Positions 56,123 to 64,000 of a DNA stretch of 64,000 nucleotides are shown here, one piece after another. The position numbers and the translations under genes are program-made. The DNA comes from Pandoraea iniqua (GTDB lineage: Bacteria; Pseudomonadota; Gammaproteobacteria; Burkholderiales; Burkholderiaceae), in NCBI RefSeq assembly GCF_902459685.1, contig NZ_CABPSF010000001.1:806001-870000 (forward strand), read 5' to 3'. The notes beneath the pieces were generated by a model, which worked only from the letters and a program-made list of their open reading frames with translations, made no database searches and was not told the DNA's origin. Positions within the stretch are counted from its first letter, which is position 1; each line of letters opens with the position of its first letter.

Positions 56123-57289
56123 ATGACGCAGGACACCTATTTCGCGAAGGCACTGACCGACTGGCGGCATGCGTTCCATCGTCTCCCGGAGACGGGTTTC
56201 GAAGAACTCAGAACGTCGCAGACGGTGGCCACGATACTCGAGAGCTTCGGGCTGGACGTGCATCGCGGCATCGGCGGCACGGGTGTCGTGGCGAGTCTCA
56301 AGGTCGGCGATGGACCGGGGGCGATCGGCATTCGCGCGGACATGGACGCGTTGCTCATCAACGAGCAGGCGCCCGGGCGCGATCACGCGTCGCAGGTGGC
56401 GGGCAAGATGCACGCTTGCGGACACGACGGGCATATGTCGATGGTGCTGGGTGCCGCCAAGTTGCTATGTGAATCGCGCGACTTCAACGGCACGGTGCGC
56501 TTCATTTTTCAGCCGGCCGAGGAGCATGGTCGCGGGGCGAAGGCCATGATTGCCGACGGGCTGCTGACGCGCTTTCCCATCGATGCGATTTACGGGGTGC
56601 ACAACATGCCGGGCATTCCGGCGGGGCAGATCGCCACGCGCGTGGGCGGCATCATGGCGAGCGAAGATAACTTCGTGATCCGGATTCGGGGCAAAGGCAC
56701 TCACGCGGCGCGGCCGCATATGGGGATCGATCCGCTGGTGATCGGCGCCGAGATCGTGGTGGCGCTGCAAACGGTAGTGTCGCGTAGCGTCGACCCGGGC
56801 GAGTCGGCGGTGGTGTCGTGTACGGAATTCATCACCGACGGCATTCGCAATGCGATTCCGACGAACGTCGTGATCAAGGGCGACACACGCAGCTACACGC
56901 CTGAGGTGCAGCGGTTGCTCGAGACTCGCATGCGTGACATCTGCATGGGGATCTGTGCGATGCACGGCGCGCAGTGCGAGTTCGAGTACACGCACGAGTT
57001 TGCGCCGACGATGAACTGGGAGGCGAACACTGACGTTGCGGTGCGCGCAGCACGGGCGGTGGCGGGTGACGCGATGGTCGAGCCGAACATCGCACCGGTG
57101 ATGGCGTCGGAAGACTTCGGGGTGTTCCTGCAACATCTGCCGGGCAACTTCGCGTTCATCGGCAACGGCACGCGCGATGAACCCGGCGCGATACCGCTGC
57201 ACAACGCCTGCTACGACTTCAACGATGCGATTCTGCCGCTGGGAGCGAAGTATTTCGCGCAGATTGTGCGGGAGAGTTTGCCGCGTTGA
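56123..57289 (+). CDS. M20 family amidohydrolase (hippurate hydrolase/aminoacylase-like)
   Basis: A 388-residue M20D amidohydrolase. Metal-binding parts: IRADMDALLINEQ, MHACGHDGHMSMVLGAA (Cys, His), FQPAEEHGRGAKAM (Glu-Glu), GVHNMPGIPAGQ (His) and VMASEDFGVFLQHLPGNF. The dimerisation segment GKGTHAARPHMGIDPLVIGA is typical. It removes an acyl group from an N-acylated amino acid. It is the third gene of the Lrp-adjacent rightward cluster, after the 9-bp repeat array. Its last 71 bases overlap the 3' end of the convergent GntR gene, so the two C-termini are encoded on opposite strands of the same DNA. Confidence 0.9.
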   Translation: MTQDTYFAKALTDWRHAFHRLPETGFEELRTSQTVATILESFGLDVHRGIGGTGVVASLKVGDGPGAIGIRADMDALLINEQAPGRDHASQVAGKMHACGHDGHMSMVLGAAKLLCESRDFNGTVRFIFQPAEEHGRGAKAMIADGLLTRFPIDAIYGVHNMPGIPAGQIATRVGGIMASEDNFVIRIRGKGTHAARPHMGIDPLVIGAEIVVALQTVVSRSVDPGESAVVSCTEFITDGIRNAIPTNVVIKGDTRSYTPEVQRLLETRMRDICMGICAMHGAQCEFEYTHEFAPTMNWEANTDVAVRAARAVAGDAMVEPNIAPVMASEDFGVFLQHLPGNFAFIGNGTRDEPGAIPLHNACYDFNDAILPLGAKYFAQIVRESLPR

Positions 57290-58004
57290 TGACGGCGTCG
57301 GGCAGTTCACGCACGGCTTCGAGCGTCTTGCGGATGTGGGCGGCGAGGGTCTCGGACGCCTTGGTCGCATCGCGCGCGAGGCACGCATCGAAGATGGCCT
57401 GATGTTCCTCATGCACGTCGCGCGGCACGGGCTGGTGCGTGATGGACAGACGGCGGTAGCGCTCGGACTGCCGGTAGAGAATCGCAAGAAAGTGATGCAG
57501 CCAGCGTGACGGACACGCGGCGATCAGCACTTCGTGGAACGCGCGATTGCGTTCTTCCCACTGCGCGAAAGCCTCCGCGCCGGCACTTCCGCCCACGGCA
57601 CCACTCGCCAATCGTTCTTCTGCCAGTGTGAGCAGGTGAAACGCGCTCGTCAGACTGGCTTCCCATGTGTCGTCGCCCAGCGTGATGGATTGGCGCAATG
57701 CCTCCGTCTCCAACTGCACGCGCGTCTCGGTGATGTCGATGAAATCGGCGAGCGAGATCGGTGTCACCCGAAACCCCCGATGTCCCTGTTGCACCACGAG
57801 CGCATCGGCGACCAGCAGCGCCAGCGCTTCGCGCAGCGTGCCGGCACCCACCGCATACCGATCCTTCAGATGTTCGACCCGCAGCTTTTCGCCCGGCATC
57901 AGCACGCCGTCGACGATGTCGCTGCGCAGGCGCAGGTAAGCGCTTTGCGCTAGGGTGGCGTCGGGCGCTTGGGCGGACGTGGCGGACGTGGCGTTACTGA
58001 GCAT
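57219..58004 (-). CDS. GntR-family (FCD) transcriptional regulator
   Basis: A 261-residue GntR regulator: winged helix at residues about 18-85 (AYLRLRSDIVDGVLMPGEKL, LKDRYAVGAGTLREALALLV, GHRGFRVTPI) and a C-terminal FCD domain with metal-site histidines in RAFHEVLIAA, EEHQAIFDACL and LAAHIRKTL. It is divergent from the aldehyde dehydrogenase gene at 58208 and convergent, with a 71-nt overlap, with the M20 amidohydrolase gene. The overlapping tail (DAVINAANSPAQSARNTSLP) is poorly conserved in type and may be a late extension. It likely controls the dehydrogenase. Confidence 0.9.
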   Translation of the reverse strand: MLSNATSATSAQAPDATLAQSAYLRLRSDIVDGVLMPGEKLRVEHLKDRYAVGAGTLREALALLVADALVVQQGHRGFRVTPISLADFIDITETRVQLETEALRQSITLGDDTWEASLTSAFHLLTLAEERLASGAVGGSAGAEAFAQWEERNRAFHEVLIAACPSRWLHHFLAILYRQSERYRRLSITHQPVPRDVHEEHQAIFDACLARDATKASETLAAHIRKTLEAVRELPDAVINAANSPAQSARNTSLPAAESHR

Positions 58005-58064
58005 GAGGCTTTCGGTGATCGCGGGTTTGATCGAGTTTCGCGATTATAGGCAGTTTGATTAAAA

Positions 58065-58146
58065 TTGTCGCAAAACGACAAAATAATCGAGATAAATAAA
58101 AATTCTCGAGAAAATATTGACGAGGGTCTGGGGCGCGATTTATCGT
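58065..58146 (+). promoter_or_regulatory. Promoter and dyads upstream of the aldehyde dehydrogenase gene
   Basis: TTGTCG (58065-58070) and CGACAA (58076-58081) form a perfect dyad with a 5-nt spacer; TCGAGA (58087-58092) and TCTCGA (58104-58109) form a second with an 11-nt spacer. TTGACG (58117-58122) with TATCGT (58141-58146) at 18 bp is a possible promoter. The region is AT-rich, and the dyads are likely GntR targets. Confidence 0.5.
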
Positions 58147-58207
58147 GTGGTCATGTCGCATCGGCACGTCCGATGGCCGTCATTCCCAGATAAATCGAGA
58201 GCGAGAC

Positions 58208-59662
58208 ATGAAAGACTTCCAGAACTTCATCAACGGCGAGTGGGTGTCTAGCGCCCGCACGTTCGAGAACCGCAACCCGGTGGACAACAGCCTGATTGGC
58301 CGAGTGCATGAGGCCGGCCGCACGGAGGTGGACGCCGCCGTGCGCGCCGCGCGTGCCGCCCTGCAAGGCCCATGGGGCAAGATGACGGTGGCCCAGCGGG
58401 TTGAACTGCTGCACGCCGTGGCAGACGGAATCAACCGCCGATTCGACGACTTTCTGGCCGCCGAGATTGCGGACACTGGCAAGCCGCACAGTCTGGCGAG
58501 CCATCTGGACATTCCGCGCGGCGCCGCGAACTTCAAGGTGTTCGCAGACATGATCAAGAACGTGCCGACGGAGTCGTTCGCGATGGTGACGCCGGATGGC
58601 GGCAACGCGCTGAACTACGGCGTGCGCACGCCGCGCGGGGTGATCGCGGTGGTGTGTCCGTGGAATTTGCCGCTGCTGCTGATGACGTGGAAGGTTGGCC
58701 CGGCGCTGGCCTTCGGCAATACGGTGGTGGTGAAGCCGTCGGAGGAAACGCCCGCGACAGCCACGCTGCTGGGCGAAGTGATGAACGAAGTCGGGGTGCC
58801 GGCGGGCGTCTACAACGTGGTGCACGGCTTTGGTCCCGAGTCGGCAGGCGCGTTCCTGACGGAGCACCCGGGCGTGAATGGCATCACGTTCACGGGCGAA
58901 ACCCGTACGGGCGAGGCGATCATGAAGGCCGCCGCAAATGGCGTGCGTCCGGTGTCGTTCGAACTGGGCGGCAAGAACCCGGGCATCGTGTTTGCCGATG
59001 CTGACTTCGATAAGGCGGTAGCGGGTATCACGCGCTCGAGCTTCGACAACAGCGGACAGGTCTGCCTGGGGACGGAGCGCGTCTACGTGCAGCGGCCGAT
59101 TTTCGATCGCTTCGTGGCCGCGTTGAAAGAACGCGCGGAGTCGCTGAAGATCGGTGATCCGTACGCGGAAGGCACGAACTTCGGCCCGCTCGTCTCGCAG
59201 GTGCATCGCGAGAAAGTATTGTCGTACTACGCGAAGGCTCGCGAGGAAGGCGCGACGGTGGTCACCGGTGGCGGCGTGCCCGACATGCCCGCTGCGATGA
59301 AAGACGGGGCTTGGGTGCAGCCGACGATTTGGACCGGACTGCCCGAAACCGCCTCGGTGATCCGCGAAGAAATCTTCGGACCGTGCTGCCATATCGCTCC
59401 GTTCGATACGGAAGACGAAGTCATTGCGATGGCGAACGCTACACCGTACGGCCTTGCTGCCACGGTCTGGACGACGGACGTCAGCCGGGCGCACCGCATG
59501 GGCGCCGCGCTGGAAGTGGGCGTGTGCTGGATCAACGCATGGTTCCTGCGCGATCTTCGTACCGCCTTCGGTGGCGCAAAGCAATCCGGCATCGGACGCG
59601 AAGGCGGCGTGCACTCGCTTGAGTTCTACACCGAACTTCGGAATGTCTGTGTGAAGCTTTGA
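58208..59662 (+). CDS. 2-hydroxymuconic/2-aminomuconic semialdehyde dehydrogenase-type aldehyde dehydrogenase
   Basis: A 484-residue NAD-dependent aldehyde dehydrogenase. General-base Glu is in VSFELGGKNPG, catalytic Cys in NSGQVCLGTERV, and the C-terminus CWINAWFLRDLRTAFGGAKQ is the signature I associate with 2-hydroxymuconic (DmpC/XylG) and 2-aminomuconic semialdehyde dehydrogenases of meta-cleavage pathways. GAGAGCGAG precedes the ATG at 58208. None of the other meta-cleavage genes is nearby, so it either serves a pathway encoded elsewhere or acts on a related semialdehyde. Control by the divergent GntR regulator is likely. Confidence 0.83.
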   Translation: MKDFQNFINGEWVSSARTFENRNPVDNSLIGRVHEAGRTEVDAAVRAARAALQGPWGKMTVAQRVELLHAVADGINRRFDDFLAAEIADTGKPHSLASHLDIPRGAANFKVFADMIKNVPTESFAMVTPDGGNALNYGVRTPRGVIAVVCPWNLPLLLMTWKVGPALAFGNTVVVKPSEETPATATLLGEVMNEVGVPAGVYNVVHGFGPESAGAFLTEHPGVNGITFTGETRTGEAIMKAAANGVRPVSFELGGKNPGIVFADADFDKAVAGITRSSFDNSGQVCLGTERVYVQRPIFDRFVAALKERAESLKIGDPYAEGTNFGPLVSQVHREKVLSYYAKAREEGATVVTGGGVPDMPAAMKDGAWVQPTIWTGLPETASVIREEIFGPCCHIAPFDTEDEVIAMANATPYGLAATVWTTDVSRAHRMGAALEVGVCWINAWFLRDLRTAFGGAKQSGIGREGGVHSLEFYTELRNVCVKL

Positions 59663-60013
59663 TTCGCTACAAGTTTTGAATGGTTCACACCGCGTCGGTC
59701 TTTTCCGGCGCGGACCCGCTATCCACTCCTGTGGTCGGCCGCCGGCACGCCACCCGTTTTCGTCGCTCCACGTAATTCGCTTTGGAAAACGGGTAGCGCA
59801 CCGACGGCTCGTCATCCCCCACCTCTTCGTCGCAACCCATCCCTACGTCTCGCCACCCAGGCAACGCTTCCCGCCCCGCAAGCTCGCGCTACCGGTCGGT
59901 CGTCGCCACATCCGACCATTTGCGTCACTTCGCATCAGCAAATGCTCGGATGCGCCGCCGACTCGTTTTCACTCCCACGATTCGTTGCAACCCTTGGTGC
60001 GCTTGCCTTATTC
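59663..60013. other. Gap between convergent dehydrogenase and aminotransferase genes
   Basis: No gene is supported in these 351 bases. A hairpin with arms CCGCGTCGG (59690-59698) and CCGGCGCGG (59705-59713), one G-T pair, loop of six, lies just after the dehydrogenase stop and could act as a terminator, but no T-run follows. The remainder shows no structure I can interpret. Confidence 0.4.
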
Positions 60014-61213
60014 CTACTTCTCCCCCACGGCTTGCATCGCCCGCTGCAAACGCTTTACCCCTTCTTCGATGGCATCCACACCCGGCGCAGCGAACGACAA
60101 GCGCAACGATGCCGCATCGGCGTCTTCTGCGTAAAACGCAGTGCCCGGCACGAACAACACCTTCTCTGCGATCGCGTGCGGCAACAACTCGCTCGTCTTC
60201 ACGGCCGCCAGTCGTGCCCAAACGAACATCCCGCCCTCGGGCGCATGGAACTGGATCTCGTCACCCAACAACGTCCCCAGCGCCTCGCACATCGCATCGC
60301 ACTTGCGCTTGTACGCCAACTTGATGCTCGGCAAATGCCGCTCCAGCGCACCGTCTGCCAGATACTCCGCCGCTACCGCCTGCGTCCACGGCACGCTGCA
60401 CAAATCCACCGTCTGCTTGGCCACCACGCAACGGCGCGCGATCTCCGGCGGCGCTATCGTCCAGCCCACCCGCAACCCCGGCGCCACGATTTTCGACAAG
60501 CTCGAAAAGTGCACCAGCCATTCGCGTGAACCCGGGACGTCATCCGTCAACTCCAGCAACGTGGGAAGTGCCTCGCCCGCAAACCGCAAATCTCCATATG
60601 GATCGTCTTCGACCACGATGAAGCGATATTCGGCCGCCAGCTTCAGCAACGCCACACGCCGTTCGCGCGAAAGCGTCGCGCCCGTGGGGTTGGCAAAGGT
60701 CGGCACGGTGTACAGCAGCTTCGGCGTGGCAATTTTTCCTTCACGCAAAAGCGCTTCGAGATGGCCGACGTCCAGACCGTGCGCATCGACCGGCACCGTC
60801 ACGACCTGTGCCTGCTGAAGTCGCAACGCCTGCAACGTCGCCGGATACGCCGGTTGCTCGGTCACCACCACGTCGCCCGGCGCTACCAGTACGCGCAGCA
60901 GTAAATCCAGTCCTTGCTGCGAACCGGTTGTGACCAACAACTCGTCGCTCGCGCAACGCGCGCCACGCGTCGCCATCAACGCGATGATCTGGGTCTTGAG
61001 TTCGGCCAAGCCGTCGGTCGGCCCATATTGCAGGCAACGTGTCGGCTGCGCGAAGGCGCGTGCCTGCGCTGCCGCCAAGCCTTCGACGTCGAACAGGTCG
61101 CTGGCCGGATAGCCGCCCGCGAAGGAAATCATGCCCGGCTCGGACAAGTACTTGAACAGCTCGCGAATGGGCGAGCCCGCCGGATTGGCAAACGGAGAAG
61201 TGAAGGCGTACAT
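60014..61213 (-). CDS. PLP-dependent aminotransferase (2-aminoadipate/LysN-type, fold type I)
   Basis: A 399-residue aminotransferase of the MocR-like/LysN/KAT group. The PLP lysine is in VHFSSLSKIVAPGLRVGW; TTGSQQGLDLLLRVL, PTFANPTGATLS and VVEDDPYGDLRF bind the cofactor, and a conserved Arg ends the fold in LRLSFAAPG. GAGG five bases before the ATG at 61211-61213 sets the start. Enzymes of this branch convert 2-aminoadipate to 2-oxoadipate or act broadly on aromatic and branched amino acids. Being near AmaB- and HglS-type genes on the same strand, the 2-aminoadipate role is favoured. Confidence 0.87.
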   Translation of the reverse strand: MYAFTSPFANPAGSPIRELFKYLSEPGMISFAGGYPASDLFDVEGLAAAQARAFAQPTRCLQYGPTDGLAELKTQIIALMATRGARCASDELLVTTGSQQGLDLLLRVLVAPGDVVVTEQPAYPATLQALRLQQAQVVTVPVDAHGLDVGHLEALLREGKIATPKLLYTVPTFANPTGATLSRERRVALLKLAAEYRFIVVEDDPYGDLRFAGEALPTLLELTDDVPGSREWLVHFSSLSKIVAPGLRVGWTIAPPEIARRCVVAKQTVDLCSVPWTQAVAAEYLADGALERHLPSIKLAYKRKCDAMCEALGTLLGDEIQFHAPEGGMFVWARLAAVKTSELLPHAIAEKVLFVPGTAFYAEDADAASLRLSFAAPGVDAIEEGVKRLQRAMQAVGEK

Positions 61214-61414
61214 GTGGGCCTCGCTATCGAAAGCGTGGTGAGCGTAGTGAGCGTGGAGCGCGTGCGGCGTGCAGAACGCGTGACGCGAGAATGCAATTCG
61301 GGAGGTGGTAAGCGCCACCCGCCGACAGCGGCGGGCAGGCGCTTGCAAGAGTCGCGGTGCACCCGGCAGATGGCTCGTGAGCGTCCATGATGCCGGGCAC
61401 GCCTTAGTGCGATA

Positions 61415-62914
61415 TCACTCGATCGAGAAGTCGATGCCTTGCGCGAGCGGCAGGGCGGAAGAGTAGTTGACGGTGTTGGTGGCACGGCGCATGTAACCCT
61501 TCCATGCATCGGAACCCGACTCGCGACCGCCGCCGGTTTCCTTCTCGCCACCGAACGCGCCGCCAATTTCTGCGCCGCTCGGGCCAATGTTGACGTTGGC
61601 AATGCCGCAATCGCTGCCGGCCGACGACGTGAAGCGTTCCGCCTCGCGCAAGTCGGTCGTGAACACGCACGACGACAAGCCGTGCGACGACGCATTGTTG
61701 CCCTCGATGGCTTCGTTGAAATCGCTGTACTTGAGCACGTACAGAATCGGCGCGAAGGTTTCGGTCAACACGACGTCGGTCTGCGACGACATCTCGACGA
61801 TGGCCGGCTTCACATAAAAGCCCTTGTCGGCGCCCGCCACGGCATGACGCTCGCCGCCGGTCACCTTGCCACCCTGCGCACGTGCCATGTCGAGCGCGCC
61901 CTGCATGCGCTGGAAGGCACCTTCGTCGATCAGCGGGCCCATCAGCGTGCCACGCTCGAGCGGGTTGCCGATCGACACCTTGCCGTACAGGCTCTTCAGG
62001 CGATCGACGGTCTTGTCGTACACGCTTTCATGCACGAACAGGCGGCGCAGCGTGGTGCAACGCTGACCTGCCGTACCCACGGCGGAGAACACGATGCCGC
62101 GCAGGGCCAGTTCCATGTCGGCGCTGCCGGTCACGATGCCGGCGTTGTTGCCGCCCAGTTCGAGAATCGAACGGCCGAAGCGGCGCGCGACTTCCACGCC
62201 GACCTTGCGGCCCATTTCGGTGCTGCCCGTTGCGCTCACGATGGCGGAACGCGGATCGGCCACGAGTGCTTCACCCACGTCGCGACCGCCGATGATCAAG
62301 GCGGTCAGGCCTTCCGGCGCGTCGCCGAACTCGGCAATCACTTCTTCCATCAGCTTGTTGACGGCCAGCGCGGTCAGCGGGGTCTTTTCCGACGGCTTCC
62401 ACACGACGGCATTGCCGCACACGAGCGCCAGCGCCGCATTCCACGACCACACAGCGACGGGGAAGTTGAATGCGGAAATGACGGTGCAAACACCCAGCGG
62501 ATGCCACGTTTCAGCCATGCGGTGGCCCGGACGCTCGGATGCGATGGTCAGGCCGTACAGTTGACGCGACAGGCCGACGGCGAAGTCGCAGATGTCGATC
62601 ATTTCCTGCACTTCGCCCAGACCCTCTTGCAGGATCTTGCCGGCTTCGAGCGTGACCAGTGCGCCGAGCGCCTGCTTGCGTTCGCGCAGCTTTTCGCCCA
62701 GCAGGCGAACCAGCTCGCCGCGGCGCGGGGCCGGCACGTTGCGCCAGGCGGTGAATGCGGTATGGGCGCGGGCAAGCGCGGCTTGCGCGTCGCTCACGCT
62801 AGCGCTGGCCACGCGACCGATGAGGGCGCCGTCGATCGGCGAGTGCACGGCGATGTCGCCGGTCTCGGCCAGCTTGGCAATACCCAGTTCGTTGAGGATG
62901 GAGGTGGCGTTCAC
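61415..62914 (-). CDS. amaB: L-aminoadipate-semialdehyde/piperideine-6-carboxylate dehydrogenase (ALDH7 type)
   Basis: A 499-residue ALDH7-family dehydrogenase (antiquitin-like). Family segments: VISAFNFPVAVWSWNAALAL, WKPSEKTPLTALA, general-base Glu in ILELGGNNAGIV, catalytic Cys in GTAGQRCTTLRRLFVHE, and SDCGIANVNIGPSGAEIGGAFGG (in part) with EKETGGGRESGSDAWK. It oxidises 2-aminoadipate 6-semialdehyde, in equilibrium with piperideine-6-carboxylate, to 2-aminoadipate. AGGGAC six bases before GTG at 62912-62914 supports a GTG start; the longer frame adds residues with no ribosome site. It stands between the HglS-type gene and the aminotransferase, in the order of a lysine/pipecolate catabolic route. 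Confidence 0.9.
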   Translation of the reverse strand: MNATSILNELGIAKLAETGDIAVHSPIDGALIGRVASASVSDAQAALARAHTAFTAWRNVPAPRRGELVRLLGEKLRERKQALGALVTLEAGKILQEGLGEVQEMIDICDFAVGLSRQLYGLTIASERPGHRMAETWHPLGVCTVISAFNFPVAVWSWNAALALVCGNAVVWKPSEKTPLTALAVNKLMEEVIAEFGDAPEGLTALIIGGRDVGEALVADPRSAIVSATGSTEMGRKVGVEVARRFGRSILELGGNNAGIVTGSADMELALRGIVFSAVGTAGQRCTTLRRLFVHESVYDKTVDRLKSLYGKVSIGNPLERGTLMGPLIDEGAFQRMQGALDMARAQGGKVTGGERHAVAGADKGFYVKPAIVEMSSQTDVVLTETFAPILYVLKYSDFNEAIEGNNASSHGLSSCVFTTDLREAERFTSSAGSDCGIANVNIGPSGAEIGGAFGGEKETGGGRESGSDAWKGYMRRATNTVNYSSALPLAQGIDFSIE

Positions 62915-63016
62915 GTTGAAGTCCCTATGTAATCCGGTGGTAGCAGGCAATCGACGCAGCGGGCGTCAGACGGGCATATTGTGCGCCCGTCGCGACGCGT
63001 ATGCCGCGCCGCACGG

Positions 63017-64000
63017 TCATTTGGCGTTGGCGGTCATCTTGAAGATGCCCTGCGCATTCCCTGCGTCGAAACGCAGGTCGATCTTCCAGCAGTGCTTGGT
63101 GTTGTCGTACTCGCGACGGCGCGTGATGAATTCGTAGAACGAGCCCGGTACGTCGCGCGTGACGATCTCGCCGTTGGCCGCGCGGAATTCGCGGCGCACC
63201 ACGTCGGCGCGATACGCCGTCTGAAACACGCGGCCCGAGCGCGAGCGCTCGACTTCCGGCTTCATCGGACGGCCCTTCGCCTTCTCGGCGTCGGACAGCG
63301 CGAAAACGTCGTCGACACGGTCGGTCGCATGGTTGAAGGCGTTGCCCTCGGTCGCAATCCACGCCATCTCGGCCGACTCGGCCAGCAGCACGTCGTAGTC
63401 GGCCTCGCTCGGCACGTCATGCTGACGCGCAAACGCGCCCACGATGACGGGCAGCAATGCCTGCGCCGTTTCGAGCGGCAGCGTGCCGTCGCGTTCCAGC
63501 TCCCACAGTTGGCCGACGGCGGCCGGCGTCAGCGGGTCTTTCGACGTCCCCACAACGTTCGACACAGCCTGCTGGAACCCTTCGGAGAAACGCTCGGGGT
63601 GCAACTCGCTGACGAAGAACTGCGAGATCTCTTCGGGCGCATCTTCGTGGGCGTAGGCGCGGCCGGTCATGCCGAGCCGGTCTAGCGGGTAACGGCCGTT
63701 CGGGCGGAAGCCGAGCGGGCGCAGAATCCGCGTGAACGCAGCTTCGCCCGGCGGCAACGCGCCATTGCTGGCCCAACGCACGGTGCGCAACGCGCCATGG
63801 TCGAGATAGACGCTGCCGCCATTGCCGATGGTTTCTTCGGTGTAGGTGCGGCCGTTTTGCGAGCGCGCCAGCAAGCCTTCGAACAAGGCCATGTTCATGG
63901 CCTGTGCCAGTTCGGCACGGGTGACCTGACCCGGCTCGTACACCGCCAGAATCGACGGCGAGTTGAGCGTGGCGAAAAGCGCGTCGGTACGCGCTTCTCC
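63017..64000 (-). CDS. hglS: 2-oxoadipate dioxygenase/decarboxylase (HglS/YdcJ, DUF1338), N-terminus beyond window
   Basis: The last 327 codons of a VOC-fold, DUF1338 protein; the frame stays open to 64000, so the start is outside (a GTG at 63943 is not the true start because conserved-looking residues GEARTDALFATLNSPSILA precede it). Metal-site histidines are visible in GSVYLDHGALRTVRW and in EGNAFNHATDRVDDV. Characterised HglS converts 2-oxoadipate to D-2-hydroxyglutarate with O2 and release of CO2, the step after the aminotransferase in the D-lysine/2-aminoadipate route of Pseudomonas putida. Together with the two downstream genes it gives semialdehyde to aminoadipate to oxoadipate to hydroxyglutarate. 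Confidence 0.88.
   Translation of the reverse strand, partial: GEARTDALFATLNSPSILAVYEPGQVTRAELAQAMNMALFEGLLARSQNGRTYTEETIGNGGSVYLDHGALRTVRWASNGALPPGEAAFTRILRPLGFRPNGRYPLDRLGMTGRAYAHEDAPEEISQFFVSELHPERFSEGFQQAVSNVVGTSKDPLTPAAVGQLWELERDGTLPLETAQALLPVIVGAFARQHDVPSEADYDVLLAESAEMAWIATEGNAFNHATDRVDDVFALSDAEKAKGRPMKPEVERSRSGRVFQTAYRADVVRREFRAANGEIVTRDVPGSFYEFITRRREYDNTKHCWKIDLRFDAGNAQGIFKMTANAK

Noticed and set aside
59690-59713. Intrinsic terminator after the 58-kb dehydrogenase
   Set aside because: Good stem but no T-run on either side, so recorded only as part of the gap description.
61439-62932. 497-codon frame antisense to the AmaB-type gene, and a 554-codon frame antisense to the 58-kb dehydrogenase
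   Set aside because: Shadow frames of well-conserved aldehyde dehydrogenases; no ribosome sites or motifs.

Overview
The window is GC-rich chromosomal DNA from a beta-proteobacterium, most likely a Burkholderiaceae member such as Pandoraea. This rests on base composition, protein character and the uvrA / MFS transporter / ssb order usual in Burkholderiales. No rRNA, tRNA, CRISPR array, insertion sequence or prophage was seen. Most of the window is catabolic, transport and regulatory genes, many arranged as a divergent regulator next to its target operon.

Region 1 (1-8.2 kb) is organophosphonate and phosphate metabolism. A 2-aminoethylphosphonate-type ABC transporter (ATPase cut by the window edge, binding protein) lies opposite a GntR regulator, phosphonoacetate hydrolase (phnA) and phosphonoacetaldehyde dehydrogenase (phnY). 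A Na/Pi cotransporter-family protein then overlaps a PhnZ/TmpB-like HD-domain oxygenase. The transaminase PhnW and a PhnY*/TmpA-type hydroxylase are not visible.

Region 2 (8.2-20.2 kb) holds a membrane protein, a YheO-type regulator / PLP dehydratase / RidA operon whose promoter lies inside a large palindrome, and a solitary GHKL-ATPase plus PD-(D/E)XK nuclease-like fusion of lower GC, the best candidate for an uncharacterised (possibly defence) protein. Then come an AI-2E-family transporter, uvrA, an MFS transporter and ssb with a strong terminator.

Region 3 (20.2-34.8 kb) has a LysR-controlled cluster (Asp/Glu racemase-family protein, D-cysteine desulfhydrase/L-cysteate sulfo-lyase-like enzyme, dicarboxylate/amino-acid symporter), a TetR-linked group of short-chain dehydrogenases, a glycan-related set (GH114 hydrolase, GT4 glycosyltransferase, polysaccharide deacetylase), a patatin/Omp85 autotransporter-like protein and ChrA.

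Region 4 (34.8-52.8 kb) has an acetyltransferase, an AraC/VOC pair, an Hsp70 of the HscC type next to a membrane J-like protein with an altered HPD motif, several SDR/regulator pairs, a lipoprotein hydrolase with a DUF4238-like protein, a methyltransferase, a NylB-like serine hydrolase, an RstAB-like two-component system, a MarR-GNAT fusion with paired operators, and a cysteine-synthase-like gene opposite a GlxA-type regulator.

Region 5 (52.8-64 kb) is amino-acid catabolism: Lrp regulator, Zn carbamoylase-type amidohydrolase, diaminopropionate ammonia-lyase, M20 amidohydrolase, GntR regulator, a 2-hydroxymuconic-semialdehyde-type dehydrogenase, and a lysine/2-aminoadipate group (aminotransferase, AmaB-type dehydrogenase, HglS-type 2-oxoadipate dioxygenase/decarboxylase, the last cut by the window end).

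Short in-register tandem duplications (8-12 bp) recur at gene ends across the window.
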